A DNA stretch of 60,000 bases from Takakia lepidozioides (Eukaryota > Streptophyta > Takakiopsida > Takakiales > Takakiaceae): the NCBI GenBank assembly GCA_030704615.1, contig CM060733.1, forward strand, positions 14,820,001 through 14,880,000, in the 5' to 3' direction. The position numbers and the translations under genes are program-made. Shown here piece by piece: positions 13,960 to 25,521 of the stretch. Position 1 is the first letter of the stretch. The number at the start of each line of letters is the position of its first letter. Under the pieces are notes generated by a model that saw only the letters and a program-made list of their open reading frames with translations, searched no databases and was not told where the DNA came from.

Positions 13960-14215
13960 TAATTAGTCAAACTAGTGGAGCAAATACGTTCGTAGATCTC
14001 TAAGATCCTTTAAAAAGATTATTTGTTCAGTACACAGTCACACTAGTGGAGCTGAGACATTCCAGATCCTCTGAAGACCTTTAAACAGATTCTTTGTTCA
14101 GTACACAGTCACACTAGTGGAGCTGAGACATTCCCAAATCCTCTAAAGATCCTTTAAAAATATTATTTTGTTCTTTTGTTCAGTACCCAGTCGCGCTAAT
14201 AGAGCTGAGACATTT
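13960..14215. repeat. Tandem array, unit of about 72 bp, four copies
   Basis: Each unit contains TTTGTTCAGTACACAGTCAC followed by a CTAGTGGAGCTGAGACATTC-like block and AGATCCTTTAAA. Units start near 13960, 14025, 14093 and 14172. The last copy is more diverged and runs into the small frame that starts at 14246. Confidence 0.65.
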
Positions 14216-14245
14216 TGCAAACAGCAGTCCAGGAGTATTACTTCA

Positions 14246-14431
14246 ATGGCTCAGCAGTATCAGTCCTCATCTCAGAAGAGAGATGAATTGTTAGCTGCTA
14301 AGGGTTTAGGGTTTAGGGTTAGTATTAGTCTCGAGAAGCACAACAAGTTAAAGATTTCTAATTTGAAGAATCTTGGTGTAATCTCTGATGACGAATTCAA
14401 ACAGCAAGTGAAAGTGCTTCTTAACTTGTAA
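14246..14431 (+). CDS. Small hypothetical protein with a SHOCT-like C-terminus
   Basis: A 61-codon frame from ATG 14246 to TAA 14431. The second half (KLKISNLKNLGVISDDEFK, then a leucine-rich end) resembles the short C-terminal SHOCT pattern, an amphipathic helix pair with a G-I-S-x-x-E-F turn. The first half is Gln/Ser-rich and is encoded partly by a telomere-like heptad run (TTTAGGG units near 14300-14320). The frame lies directly downstream of the 72-bp array. It may be a captured exon, a chance frame, or a very small gene. No splice partner was found. Confidence 0.3.
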   Translation: MAQQYQSSSQKRDELLAAKGLGFRVSISLEKHNKLKISNLKNLGVISDDEFKQQVKVLLNL

Positions 14432-14599
14432 TTAGAAATCCCCATCCCATCCAAATTCATCGGGGTTTCCAAGTTGATCACCGATGATCTCAAATGTGAA
14501 ATCCATTCTTCTTCTGTGAATGAAGTTTTTCAATAAAGTTGAACAAATGATTGTACTTTGGTTTTGTTGAGTCAAATCTCTTCAGGAGTCGTCTTCATT

Positions 14600-16092
14600 T
14601 TCGTTTCAGTCCTCCAATGCCCCAGGCTGCCGCCATAACATTCAAGGCCACCACGTCCTTAAAGTCCCAAATCCGCCGAGGCAGCCCCCATAAAACCAGA
14701 TCTTCTATGACCCAAAGAAATTACAACCTAGCTCATTAATCCACAGGCCCTGCTGTCAAGGATCAAAAGATAGGGTATGGTCTGTATGCAAGCCTCAGGA
14801 GACAGGCCAGACAGGTCGAGCTGCCCCATCGACGGCAGAACAACAAAAGCCAAAACATAGGGTGTAGCATGCCAAACCAGGAGCAGTCGGGCTGAATTCG
14901 GGGCTGCAGGCAGCAACCACTTCAAAGCGCGATAACTTACAGGTCTCCTCAGCCCATATCCCCAACTGCATGCTCAAGAAATTTCAAAGTAGGTGAGGAT
15001 CCTCACCTGGTCCCATCACAAACCCCCACAAAATCAACATATTAGTGAGGATTGTGGAACCCCAGGTGAATCACAGACGATCACACTTGTCATCGATGTC
15101 AACTAAGAATCTCAAAAGCAAGAGAAGAAGATAAGAACACAATGATCCCTAAACTCCAAAGGCACCTTAAGCGATTGGGGAAGAGGGTTGTGTGCCATCA
15201 CCACCCGCAGCAAGCTGCCTCCACAAAGCACATGAGCAATGAAGCAAAGCAGGCAAACTCGCAAGGCAATATAAGGGAGGGAGAGAGACTTCCCAGCACA
15301 AATGCCACTGCTAAAATTAAAAGCCAGAGGAGGGAAGATGCCACAACATTCACAGCAGTGTTTCCTTCTGCTAGAGAGACAAGGCGCCGCCTTTGTGCGT
15401 GCTAGCCACCAAAGCACGTCCGCCATAACACTCTCGCCGCGAGCTCAGAAGCACATCGCGTGCTTCTGACAGAAAGAGAGACAACATAGGGTTTTTTGGC
15501 CTGATTTTTCATCCGTGGATGAAAAACAGTTAAAAAAACATCCTTCTAACCTGACGGATTTCATCCGTAGCAGAGTTAAAAATAGGTTTTAGGGTGGGGG
15601 TTAGGGTTTCACCCCGTAATTAATCATAATTAGGGGTAGTTAAGATCAATTCCAGGCCATAATCATCTATACTCGTCATCCATAAACAGATCACTTGTCA
15701 GGATGAAAAGTATGGAATATCATCTGTGGCAGTGGTTAACCTCCTCCTAGGTAATTCATTATTCCTCACCAGACCACCCGGTATGGATAAAAAAAAGTCA
15801 ATGAAAGAGGAATGAAAAATTATAATCCTAGTAGCTTTTCAACCGGTATGGAGGAAAAACAGGATGTTGTTGGCAACCCTCATAGAGGCAATTTTTCATT
15901 CCTTGGTGACTCATCCGGTATGGATGAGAGTCAATAACGTTAATTCAGTGTCCATCCTGGTGGCTCATCCGGTATGGATGAAAAACCGATAGAGGATGGA
16001 TGAAACTTTGTCAAAACTTCATCCGGTATGGAAAAAAAAAACAGGAAATCAACACTCATATCAATCTGCCGGCAGCTGCTCAGTCACCCCCC

Positions 16093-16132
<40 letters not shown>

Positions 16133-16135
16133 CCC
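14600..16135 (+). repeat. Dispersed 1.5-kb repeat, copy 1
   Basis: This stretch aligns along its whole length with 19330-21000 in the same orientation. Shared landmarks include AATCCACAGGCC, GTATGCAAGCCTCAGG, a 16-bp perfect palindrome GGTGAGGATCCTCACC (14992-15007), CCAAAGGCACCTTAAG and a hairpin TTTTTCATCC-GT-GGATGAAAAA (15505-15526). Several spaced CATCCGGTATGGATG units follow at 15770-16030. It ends in a poly-C/poly-T tract after a CAGCTGCTCAGTCAC block. No protein is encoded. The pair could be long terminal repeats or two copies of a non-autonomous element. Confidence 0.75.
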
Positions 16136-18520
16136 TCTCTCTCCCTCTATAACTCTTTGGATTTCATCTGGCCTTAACCTTTTGAGGTTATTTAGTTTTT
16201 CATCCCAACCTTTTTCATCCAAATCTGGATGATATTATTATAGGATGATGAAACTTAATGTACAGAAAGCTTGGTTTACCATCTATTTCTTTCATCTAAA
16301 TTGGATGAACTACATGAATAATGGTTACCTATTTTAAAATCCAAGAGATAATAAAACTACCATCATAAATGATGGCAGTTATTAAACCTAAGCCTATACC
16401 ATAACCCGAAAAGATACCTTTTTATTGGATGTCATCCATTGACAATGTGCTTCTCTTGATAAAATGTGATTTTTCATCCACCCTGGATGAGAAATCGGGA
16501 AGTTATGCCCTAAGCACGCCGACACATTTCACAACACTGAACTCGTGCTTCAGTGAACCTTGATGATGCGCCGCGTAAACCTGCTCCCCTGCTGCTACAT
16601 GATACTCGTGATGGCTGGCTCTTGGGATGCGCATTGGCGGTTAGGCAGATTCATCTCTGGCAGACGACAAAGCGATGATCGTTTTGCTCAGAAACTCATG
16701 GTTCATTATTTTGCAGCGGCACTTTTACTCCTCGTTGGGAAGTACTCTATCCCTATTTATATACAGATTACATGTTGCTCTCTTCTTGTATGAGCCATTC
16801 TCTATCTGTGAACGCTTCTACTTTGATTGCGTTCTGTTGGAGACGATCTGTTGGACGCCATGGCGCAGGGCATACCACAAACACTCAAGGTTTTTTGAGT
16901 TTACCCTTGCTTGAATTGTGATTTGTACATGCTTTAGAATTCAACACTGACATGGATAGCAACTGTGAAGACCTGCCACTCACCTGCTGCATCCTCACTA
17001 ACACACATCGCTATGTGGTGGTTTTTGGGACGGGCACAGGTGAGGGTCTTCACTTGTCTTGATTTCTTGAAGCTTGCAGCTCCTGTTCTTGCAAATGTGG
17101 ATACTGCTGCTGCCTAAGCTGCTGATGCCATTTGCTGCTTCAAACTGCCACCATGCCGCTTCAGACCTGCTCCAAGATGGCTCCAATGAGGATCTGCTTC
17201 TCTCCTTACCCCTGTTTCTGGTTTTTTACAACCACATTTGCATGTGTAGGAGTTAAGCTATGAAGGGTACAAGGGTACAAAATAGCAGTTATTACTCTGA
17301 ATGCTTTGATACTTGGCTCTGAAATGAAACTTCTTGGTATGACTTTGATGGATCAAAAGGATAAGCTTTGATAGATAACACACATTCTTCAAGGCCCTCA
17401 TATCATTTTGGTTTCATGGCTTGATAACAAACAGGGGTTTCTGAGCTGCTCTTTCACCTTGGCAGAGCTATTTTATGAGGCCTTAAAATACCATTCCAGG
17501 CCTATACCTGCTTAAGGGGGCTCAACCCTGTTGTTTCTTCTTCCTTTTTAAGAATCTTGCTTGTATCTTGGTTCTGAAACATCAACTTCAAACCAGTACT
17601 GTTTCTTAGGGAAGTGAAATGCTCAAGACCTGGATTTTGTTTGCCTTGGCCCGCTAAAGACTCTCAATTTAAAGGCCTGGCTGCAGGCAGGGTTCTTCTG
17701 AGTTTCTTTGTTAACTCAGATCTTTGGAGGTTCTAGAATATCACTCAAGACCTAGATCTGTTTTGGAACACTCAACCTTGCATAGGTTTCTTGTTTACTG
17801 CTTGTGGTTTGGCATTGATACATCACCAAACTAGCTTTGGAATGAAACCTCTCAGCTTGACTCTGTTGTGTCAAACAAGTACGTCTTGTTTAGGGAACAC
17901 ACACACTCATTATGGCTCTCATAGCAGTCTGAATTTGAGGGCTGATAGCAGGCAAATTTGGGATAATTTGCCTTACTTCTGTTCTATGATTCCTGCTTGT
18001 GACACGACACTGAAACGTCACCTTCAGGCCAGCAATAGCCTCTAGGGATAAGACTTGTTCAAAACCTGGATGTTGGCATGCAGCCTCATGATATATACCA
18101 TGTCTTGAACCATGCCAATAGGGCAAGAGGAAACATGATGTAAACCAGCAAATGCTTAAGGCATATTTGTTTGACTGTTCAAACTCAACTTGAATTGTTT
18201 TTGAGCATGAGTCTTGGGGAATGTCCCAAGACCTACAATCTGGTTTTCACAACTTATTTTGCTAAGGTGTTGTGTCTACTTGCAAATACTTAAGGCATGT
18301 ATGGCTGGCTGTTTCAACTTGAAGTGCTATGAGCTTGATTCTGGGAAATATCCCCAAACCTGCAATCTGGTTTTTGAAATGAGTTTTTGAAATGATGGTG
18401 CAAACTATGGTGCTTTCATGATATGATTGACCTGGAATCCCACCCTCCCACCCTGTTTTTTCAGAGACCCTGAAATGTAATGGGGTATTCAAATGAGATT
18501 GTAAACATGAAAGGGAATGT
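16136..18520. other. Spacer between the two 1.5-kb repeat copies
   Basis: No gene is supported. Positions 17300-18500 contain very degenerate recurring phrases (GAAAC...AACTTGACT...TAGGGAA...CTCAAGACCTGGAT) at irregular spacing, suggesting an old tandem duplication. Short open frames at 16560-16910 and 17790-18045 show no family pattern. If the flanking copies are LTRs, this is the decayed interior. Confidence 0.4.
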
Positions 18521-18522
18521 TA

Positions 18523-18790
18523 GATGGTGCCCTATAAAGGGCTGTTTTGTCTTTCAATGACAATGACCTTAGCGGTCTTGTCCATGTCTTGACATGACAT
18601 GTATATCTTCCCTCTCTTTTGTGTTGCTCACAAAAAAAAAAAACCACAGAGAGAGAGAGGGGGTAGAAAAAGTTTTTTAAAAAAAAGGAAAGATATTCAC
18701 GTCATGTCAAGACATGGACAGGACCCATAAGGGTCATTGTCAATTAAAGACATAAACAGCCCTGGATAGGGCACTATCTCACATTTCCAG
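18523..18790. repeat. Foldback: about 90-bp inverted repeat arms
   Basis: The left arm at about 18523-18617 (GGTGCCCTATAAAGGGCTG ... CCATGTCTTGACATGAC) is matched in reverse complement by about 18688-18785. The arms are roughly 80-85% identical by eye. The spacer of about 70 bp has poly-A tracts and a GAGAGAGAG run. The transcript would form a long hairpin. A MITE-like or foldback element is the simplest reading. Confidence 0.7.
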
Positions 18791-19329
18791 TCTTGTCAAA
18801 TCAACCCAAAAGACAGCACCCAATCATCCAAGATAAAACAGGGTGGGAGGGCGGGGTTTGTTCTTGTGTGGGACAAGATAAGATATTGCTATCCTTGTGC
18901 ATGTTGCAAGGCCTCTTGGTTCAGCCTGTACATATACCAGCAGCTTACCAATTCAGCCATTAATTATGGCAAGTCATGCATCAGCCAGGGCATAAGGACC
19001 AGCCTGCAGTTTGTCAGAATCTCAGTATGCCATCAAGCAGTCCAACTTGATCCAGATGAAGTAAATTCCATATCATTTGTATTCACCCCGAGACATGTGA
19101 TCATACAAGGTATCAAGGGAATGTGAATGCAGCTTGTCAGATTGCAGGTTCAAGACTTGTACCAACAAGCAGCATGAACAGCCGAGATCCATCCTCTTTT
19201 GTATAAAAAACAGATTGCATGTCATAGGCCTGATGTCATGACAGATCCAAAACAATAGGTAGGATTCCATTGCAGCTTACCATCCTCATTCTTCAAGAGT
19301 TCCATGCTAAGACATGCAAAGAACACCTT

Positions 19330-21000
19330 ACTACGATCCGGTACACATCAGAAGTAGGCCTGACAAGGAGCAGGGCAGTACCCTACCATACTGTCGCCTT
19401 AAACTTCAAGGCCATCAGATCCATAGTTACCCAAAACCGCCAAAAACATACCACCAAAAACCAGATCCTCTTTGGCCAAAATAACTTACAACCTAGCTTA
19501 GTAATCCACAGGCTTTGTTGTCAAAGATTAAAAGGTAGGGTATGGTTTGTATGCAAGCCTCAGGAAATAAGCCCGTCAGGCCGAGCTGCGCATTGGCGGC
19601 AGAACGACAAAGGCCAGAACGCAGGCTGTAGCATGTCAAGTCAGGGGCAGTTGGGTTGAAATCGGGGCTGCAGTTAGCAGCCACCTCACAGCGCGCAAAC
19701 CCCTAGGTCTCCTCAGCCCATATCCCAATCTGCATGCTCAAGAAACTTCAAAGTAGGTGAGGATCCTCACCTGGTCCCATCACAAGCCCCGACAAAAACC
19801 AACAGGTTAGTGAGGATTGTGGAACCCCAGGTGAATCACAGACCCTCACACTTGTCATCGATGTCAACTAAGAAACTCAAAAGCAAGAGAAAGAGATAAG
19901 AACATGAGAATCCCTAAACTCCAAAGGCACCTTAAGTGATTGGGGAAGAGGGTTATGCGCCATCACCACCCGCAGCAAGCCGCCTCTACAAAGCACATAA
20001 GCAATGAAGCAAGCAGGCACAATCGCAAGGCACTAGAAAGGAGGGAGAGAACTTCCCATCATAAGCATCTTTGCTAAGCACAGAAAAAGCCAGAGGAGGG
20101 AAGATGTCACTGCTTTCATAGCGGTGTTTCCCGCTGTAAGAGAGACAAGGCGCCGCCTTCGCGCCCCCCCCCCCCCGGCGCTCGTCCAGCATGGGTACGA
20201 CACCAACAACGGGGCAGCCACCGAAGCACGCCCGCCATAACACTCTCCTCGCAAGATCAGAAGCACATTGCGTGCTTCTGACAGCAGGAGAGACGACATA
20301 GGGTTGTCCCCCGATTATTCATCCGTGGATGAAAAACAGTAGGACGAATCCATATACCCTGACGGATTTCATCCGTAGCAAGGTTAAAAATAGGTTTTGG
20401 GGTAGGGGTTAGGGTTTCCACCGTAATTAATCATAATTAAGGGTAGTAAAGATCATTCCAGGCCATAATCACATCATCCATAGACAAATCACTTGTGTCA
20501 GGATGAAAAAGTAGGGAATATCATTCGTGGCAGCGCCTTACCTCCATCTAGGTAATTCTATCATTCCTTACCAGACCATCCGGTATGGATAAAAAGAGTC
20601 AATAAAAGAGGAATGAAAAATTATCACCCTGGTAGTTTTTCATCCGGTACGGATGGAAAAACAGGATGTTGTTGGCAACCTCCATAGAGGTAATTCTTTT
20701 CTTCCATGGTGACTCATCCGGTATGGATGAGAGTCAATAGAAGAGGAATGAAAAGGCCAAAAGAACCATCCTAGAGGTAATTCAGTGTCCATCATGGTGG
20801 CTCATCCGGTATGGATGAAAAAGCTTGATAGAGGATGAGAAAACAAAAAATCCACACTGATAGCAAACTGCCAATTCCCAGTAGAGAGGGAGACAGAGGG
20901 AGAGAGGGGGCAACAAAAAAAAAAAAGTGGGGGCGGGAGTGACCGAGCAGCTGTAGCTGTTGAGCAACAGCTGCTCAGTCAACCCCCGCCGCCCCCCCCC
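19330..21000 (+). repeat. Dispersed 1.5-kb repeat, copy 2
   Basis: This is the second copy of the 14600-16135 repeat, same orientation, with the same GGTGAGGATCCTCACC palindrome (19756-19771), the CATCCGTGGATG hairpin and the CATCCGGTATGGATG units. It is slightly longer because its end carries both arms of the poly-purine/poly-pyrimidine hairpin described separately. Confidence 0.75.
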
Positions 21001-21013
21001 CCCCACATTTTTT
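20917..21013. repeat. Homopolymer hairpin, first full copy
   Basis: The order is poly-A, G-rich run, GAGTGACCGAGCAG, short loop, CTGCTCAGTC, C-rich run, poly-T. The two halves are near-perfect reverse complements over about 40 bp. Confidence 0.75.
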
Positions 21014-21104
21014 TTTTCTTTTTTTTGGGTTTCCTGATCTCTCCCTCTCCCTCTCTCTCCCTCTCTCTCCCTCTTTTTTAAGCTCCCAACGATATGAGTT
21101 TAAG

Positions 21105-22660
21105 GTCAGATGGTGGGGTCAGCTGCAGCATATCCAACACCAAATATCCTAAGTTAATCGACTCTATATCTTGGAAACATGACCGCCCATCGGCCTGTCT
21201 AACAGGCTAAGTCCTGGCAGAAGACAGTAAAAGAGATTCTCAAGGACCTAGATCTGGAACCGCAAGTCTTTACCCTACTGGATAAATCTGACTTAGAGGC
21301 TGTAGTGTCCAACCATGTCTGTTGCCATGAGATTATCTGATGAAAATGAAGTTATGCAAAAAACTTCCCTGAACTTGTTTCCAGTCTATGACATGGGGGA
21401 GGACATCTTGGATGACCTCAAGGGTCTACCCACCTCGGCACTAGACTGAAATTTAAACTCGGGGCAGGAAGCCTACCTTTGATAAGCAAACAGAAGTAGA
21501 GAGGAAAGAGAGAGTGCAATTGCCCGTTGTGACCTGAAGACATTATTCATTTTTTGAATACACTGTCCAGGGTTCTCTCACCAAAGAGACGCTCTCTTCA
21601 AATCTATCAAGGGAATTGTGCATGTACCTCTGTTTACTAACTTTGAAAGTCTCGAGGTTGAGCCAAAAGCCCAGCCCCTTCTGAGGCCTAGTTTTTGGGC
21701 AACTCACACACAACAGATTGATGCTTGTGTGAAGGGATTTGTAGAGGATATCTGGAAAACCCGGATTAATTCTATATGTGAAGGTAAGTCTTATTACCAA
21801 CGTCAGCCCCTGACAGAGGTAGGATCTGTCCCTTTTGTTTCCCCAAGAGATGGGGCAACAAAGGAAAAAAAAAAAAATGTGGGGGGGGGGGGGGGGAGTG
21901 ACTGAGCAGCAGCTGCTTAGTCACTTCCCCCCCCCCCCCCCAACCTTCTTTTCTTTTCTTTGTTGCCCGCTGATGTCTCCCTCTCACTCCCTCTCAATGT
22001 CCCTCTCTGTCCCTCTCTCCTGCTCCCTCTCTCTCCCTCTCTTCTGTGCTGCTCTCTTTTAAGCTCCTGACAAGATAAATTCAAGGTCAGATGGTGGGTT
22101 CAGCTGCAACATATGTCCAACACCAGATATCCTAAGTTAATTGACTCTATATCCTGGAAACAGGACCGCCCTGTCAAACAGGGTAAGCCCTGGGAGAAGA
22201 GAGTAGAAGAGATTCTCAAGGATCTGAATCTGGACCCGCAAGTCTTGACCTTGCTGGATAAACCTGACTTAGAGAGAGTGTAGTGTCTAAAGCCATGTCT
22301 ATTACCAGAAAATTGTCCGATGAAAATGAAGTTAGGAAGAAAACTTCCCTGAACCTGTTTCCAGTCTGTGACATAGGGGAGGACATCATGGATGCGCTCA
22401 AGGGTCTATCCTACTCTTGGCACCAGACTGAAATTTAAACTCAGGGCAGGAAGCCTACCTTTGAATAGTAAACAGAAGCAGAGAGGAAAGGGAGAGTGCA
22501 ATTGCCCGTTGTGTGGGCAACCTGAAGACAATATTCATTTTATGATGTCCGGGGTTCTCTCACCAAAGAGACGTTTTCTTCAAATCTATCAAGGGAATTG
22601 TGCATGTACCTCTGTTTACCAACTTTAAAAGTCTCGAGGCTGAGCCAAAAGCAGAGCCCC
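21105..22660 (+). repeat. Two tandem copies of a unit of about 0.98 kb with LINE-like coding remnants
   Basis: The block beginning CAGATGGTGGG is present at about 21107 and again at about 22087. Each copy runs through AAGAGATTCTCAAGGA to a frame that, in the second copy (about 22405-22560), reads LKFKLRAGSLPLNSKQK and then CPLCGQPEDNIHF. That CxxC...H pattern resembles the zinc-binding tail found after LINE reverse transcriptases. Copy 1 has lost a Cys and has stops. Each copy is followed by homopolymer runs. LINE origin is inferred from this short motif only. Confidence 0.45.
21857..21955. repeat. Homopolymer hairpin, second full copy (G16/C15)
   Basis: Poly-A, then a run of 16 G, GAGTGACTGAGCAG, CAGCTGCTTAGTCAC, a run of 15 C, and T-rich sequence. 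Half copies (the C/T side only) lie at 16077-16130 and 22660-22705. This strongly G-quadruplex- or triplex-prone sequence is repeated four times in 6.6 kb. Confidence 0.75.
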
Positions 22661-22719
22661 TTCTGCTCAATAACCCCCCCCCCCCCCCCCACCCTTTTTT
22701 TTTCAGTTTGTTTTGTTTC

Positions 22720-22722
<3 letters not shown>

Positions 22723-22791
<69 letters not shown>
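22723..22791. repeat. (CT)n microsatellite, about 34 units
   Basis: Uninterrupted CT dinucleotides, directly after a poly-C/poly-T tract. Confidence 0.98.
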
Positions 22792-22794
<3 letters not shown>

Positions 22795-22949
22795 TTTGAT
22801 GGCTATCTATGGTAATGTAGCCCAGTCTTAGTGGCAATCTTTATATGTTTCCAATTGATATAGACATGTCAAAGTCTGGGGATGCTGAACATGAAGGACC
22901 AGCAGGGATTTCGCCCTCTTTTCTTCGAAAAAAAATCAATAAAAGAATA

Positions 22950-23420
22950 AGGATAGAGATACCACTTCTGGCACACTCAAGCCGCATCTGATGCACAAAC
23001 ACGACAAACACTTAAATTCAGATACGCCCAGTACATGGGCCACCAGCAAAAACACATCTTCTGGCCAACCATGTACCCATCTCCGCACTACCCACTCTGC
23101 TCCCACATCCATGCGACACGCAATACCTGGCACCATCTTCTTAGCGAATGTCCCCACCCCGTCATCCACGGGTTTCGTATTGCTAGGCATCACCATGTCG
23201 TTTGACATATCCATAAACTCTTATTACGCCGTAACGAAACTAGATGGTTCTCACTCATTAATGCTGGCACCTACCAAGGCAGACCTCCCGATCATACGGT
23301 ACCAATATGGCTACTCCCATTGTCTGCCCCTAAATGCTCTCCCGCCCACTGACCCATCCCCAGCCCTCACCATACACTTCAGAGAATTTACATATTGCCA
23401 CGACCGCTTCCCCAGCTCCT
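22950..23420 (+). pseudogene. LINE reverse-transcriptase C-terminal remnant
   Basis: In one frame, with interruptions, the plus strand reads a run ending in QYMGHQQKHIFWP, then PLCSHIHATRNTWHHLLSEC, then FRIARHHHVVRHIHKLL, and finally INAGTYQGRPPDHTVP. The Cys/His cluster followed by an A-R-H-(H/N) motif is characteristic of the tail of one LINE clade. A longer open frame overlaps at 22991-23707 but is out of phase with these motifs, so I do not call it. The upstream polymerase domain is absent, as expected of a 5'-truncated LINE. Confidence 0.55.
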
Positions 23421-24386
23421 CCACCCTCGAAAAACGTAAAAAATATGCACCACTCATCCTAGCTATCCGCCGACGGGGATGGACCACCGGCCCATTAACT
23501 GTCATCACTACCGGCACCAGGGGGACATCCATTATGATAGTATCTTTGCACATCAAATTAATTTTAAACTTCCTCTCACCTCTATTCATAAATGCTTTAA
23601 AGCAATACATCTCACGGCGCTCCATTCTCTCATTGCTAATATTACCAACAAATGATAACTTGAATCCAACCCTCCCCCAGCTTCATAGGTATCCAGAGCG
23701 CCTCTAGGTACCCATTGGTACCATGTGGTACCATTCGCTCCACGGGTACCATCTCTCTGCCGGTTACTAGGTGTCACATGGACACCGATTTTTCCACATA
23801 GGGCCCACCCCTGAATCCCACGTAGAGCCCCCTGAAAAAAGGGAGTAGCCGTAAGACGAAGTGGCTCTTAGTTACGCCGGCTTCAGTAGGAGTCGTCTCT
23901 CTCTTCTCTCTATATCCCTTATGTATATCATTTGACGTTGATGTCGACGTTTAATAAATTTGGAATCATGCAAATTCACTTGAAAACTAAATTTTTGATT
24001 CATTGCTTTATAATATTGTTATTATTTGATTTAATTTAAATACAAAATTGTATTAAATTTTGTCCGAATTTAAGCCAAAAGTCTGGAATTAGTTAAAATT
24101 GAGTTCCAATTTCATGTTTTAGTTTTGCTAAAACATTTTCCAAAAATATTCTTGGAATATGTGGCATATTCTCTTCTGAGACGCAGAGACGCGAGCCTAT
24201 GCACATACTACCCCAACCTCACTGCTCATAAAAAAAAACAACCCTCTCACTCCCCAGGGCCACCACCTTGTATAATAGTAGGAAAAGGGCATCCCCAACA
24301 GCCACACTTGGGCAATTTGTTGCCAATCCAAAAGCGTGGTACCTTTGCTGTCTCATTTTTATGTCAATTGCAGTCGTAAAGGAATA
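23421..24386. other. LINE 3' flank and AT-rich spacer
   Basis: Beyond the LINE motifs is a repeat-like run with GGTACCATTGGTACC-type short palindromes (23705-23770). An AT-rich stretch follows at 23930-24160. No gene is visible. Confidence 0.4.
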
Positions 24387-25521
24387 TGTTGGAAGTCTAA
24401 CATTCAACATGTCATATGGTGAATCTTGAAGGGACACAACTCTTAGACAAAGAATAGTGATCTGTGTGACTTGCACCTATTGGTTATTTCAATAGTCATG
24501 ACTGTTCACATGTCTCAAAATGAACATATGTCCACAATTGTAACATCTTCTTCATTATCAATTACAAGTCATCCTCAATCTCCATAAATTTAACGTGGTG
24601 CCAAAGCTTCTGCTCAACCGATCCATAGCGATGAGAGTCAACTTAAGATTGTCATGCTAGTATTGTAATCCTAGTAGATATGATAGTCAAACAACTATCA
24701 AACAAGATCTCCATCATCTAAAATAATATATATAAGACCAAACTTTGCAATATAATATACCATAAGCACCTAAGAATAGTGAATAAATTATTCCTAGGCA
24801 AAGAAGCCCACGAAGGAATATTTATGGTAATAAACATGCAAAGAAGTCTGAGTCTAATAGCCATTTCAAACATTTTGAAGTGTCATTCAAGCATGTAACA
24901 ATTTACATTGTTAACTATGCTTGGAGTTCCAACAAACTTGTTTCAAAACCTTCGTAGAGTTATGTCATGCGACATTAACTTAAAGAAGAGATCTAAGGTG
25001 ACATCCCAATAGTACCACTATTGGTGCATTTGAACTTCAAATGAGCAATTTCTCCAACAAGAACTTCTATTTGAAAATTAGGCTATTCTAACTAATTGAT
25101 AGCAAGTTGGTCGCAACAACGACTTCCACTTGGACGTGAGCGAAGTCTCAGTTCGACCAAGGGAGCACATGCTAGAGGACGTTGGCCAACGCCAACAACT
25201 CTATACATCTCAATCAAATATTAAAATTATGTGAATATGCTTTAATAGCATTGTTGGACAAAAATAGGGCCTTCATAATTTAGACTCATGAATGTCTTCA
25301 TTGAGGGAGGATGTAGGAAGTCAATTCTAACATTCAACATGTCATATGGCGAATCATGAAGGGACACAACTCTTAGACAAAAAGTTGTGATGTGTGTGAC
25401 TTACACCTATTGGTTGTATCAATAGTCATGACTATTCAAGTCTTAAAGTGAGCACACCTTCATTATTGTAACTTCTTCTTCATTACCAATTACAAGTCAC
25501 ATTTTCCCCATAAATTTAACA
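24387..25521 (+). mobile_element. Small non-coding LTR element (TRIM-like), 1,135 bp
   Basis: Two direct repeats of about 208 bp (24387-24594 and 25312-25521) share TCTAACATTCAACATGTCAT, GGGACACAACTCTTAGACAA and end AAATTTAAC. The left copy starts TGTTGGAAGTC. After it comes TGGTGCCAAAGC, placed like a primer-binding site. Before the right copy is a purine tract GAGGGAGGATG, placed like a polypurine tract. Flanks are GAATA (left) and GAACA (right), a 4/5 target-site match. The 717-bp interior has no coding capacity, so it would depend on enzymes supplied in trans. Confidence 0.75.

Noticed and set aside
22723-22791. CT run as a functional GAGA-type promoter element
   Set aside because: It is a pure microsatellite next to homopolymer runs with no gene start nearby.
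22991-23707. A 238-codon open frame
   Set aside because: It is out of phase with the LINE Cys/His and ARH motifs that run through the same DNA, so it is most likely a chance frame in C-rich sequence.
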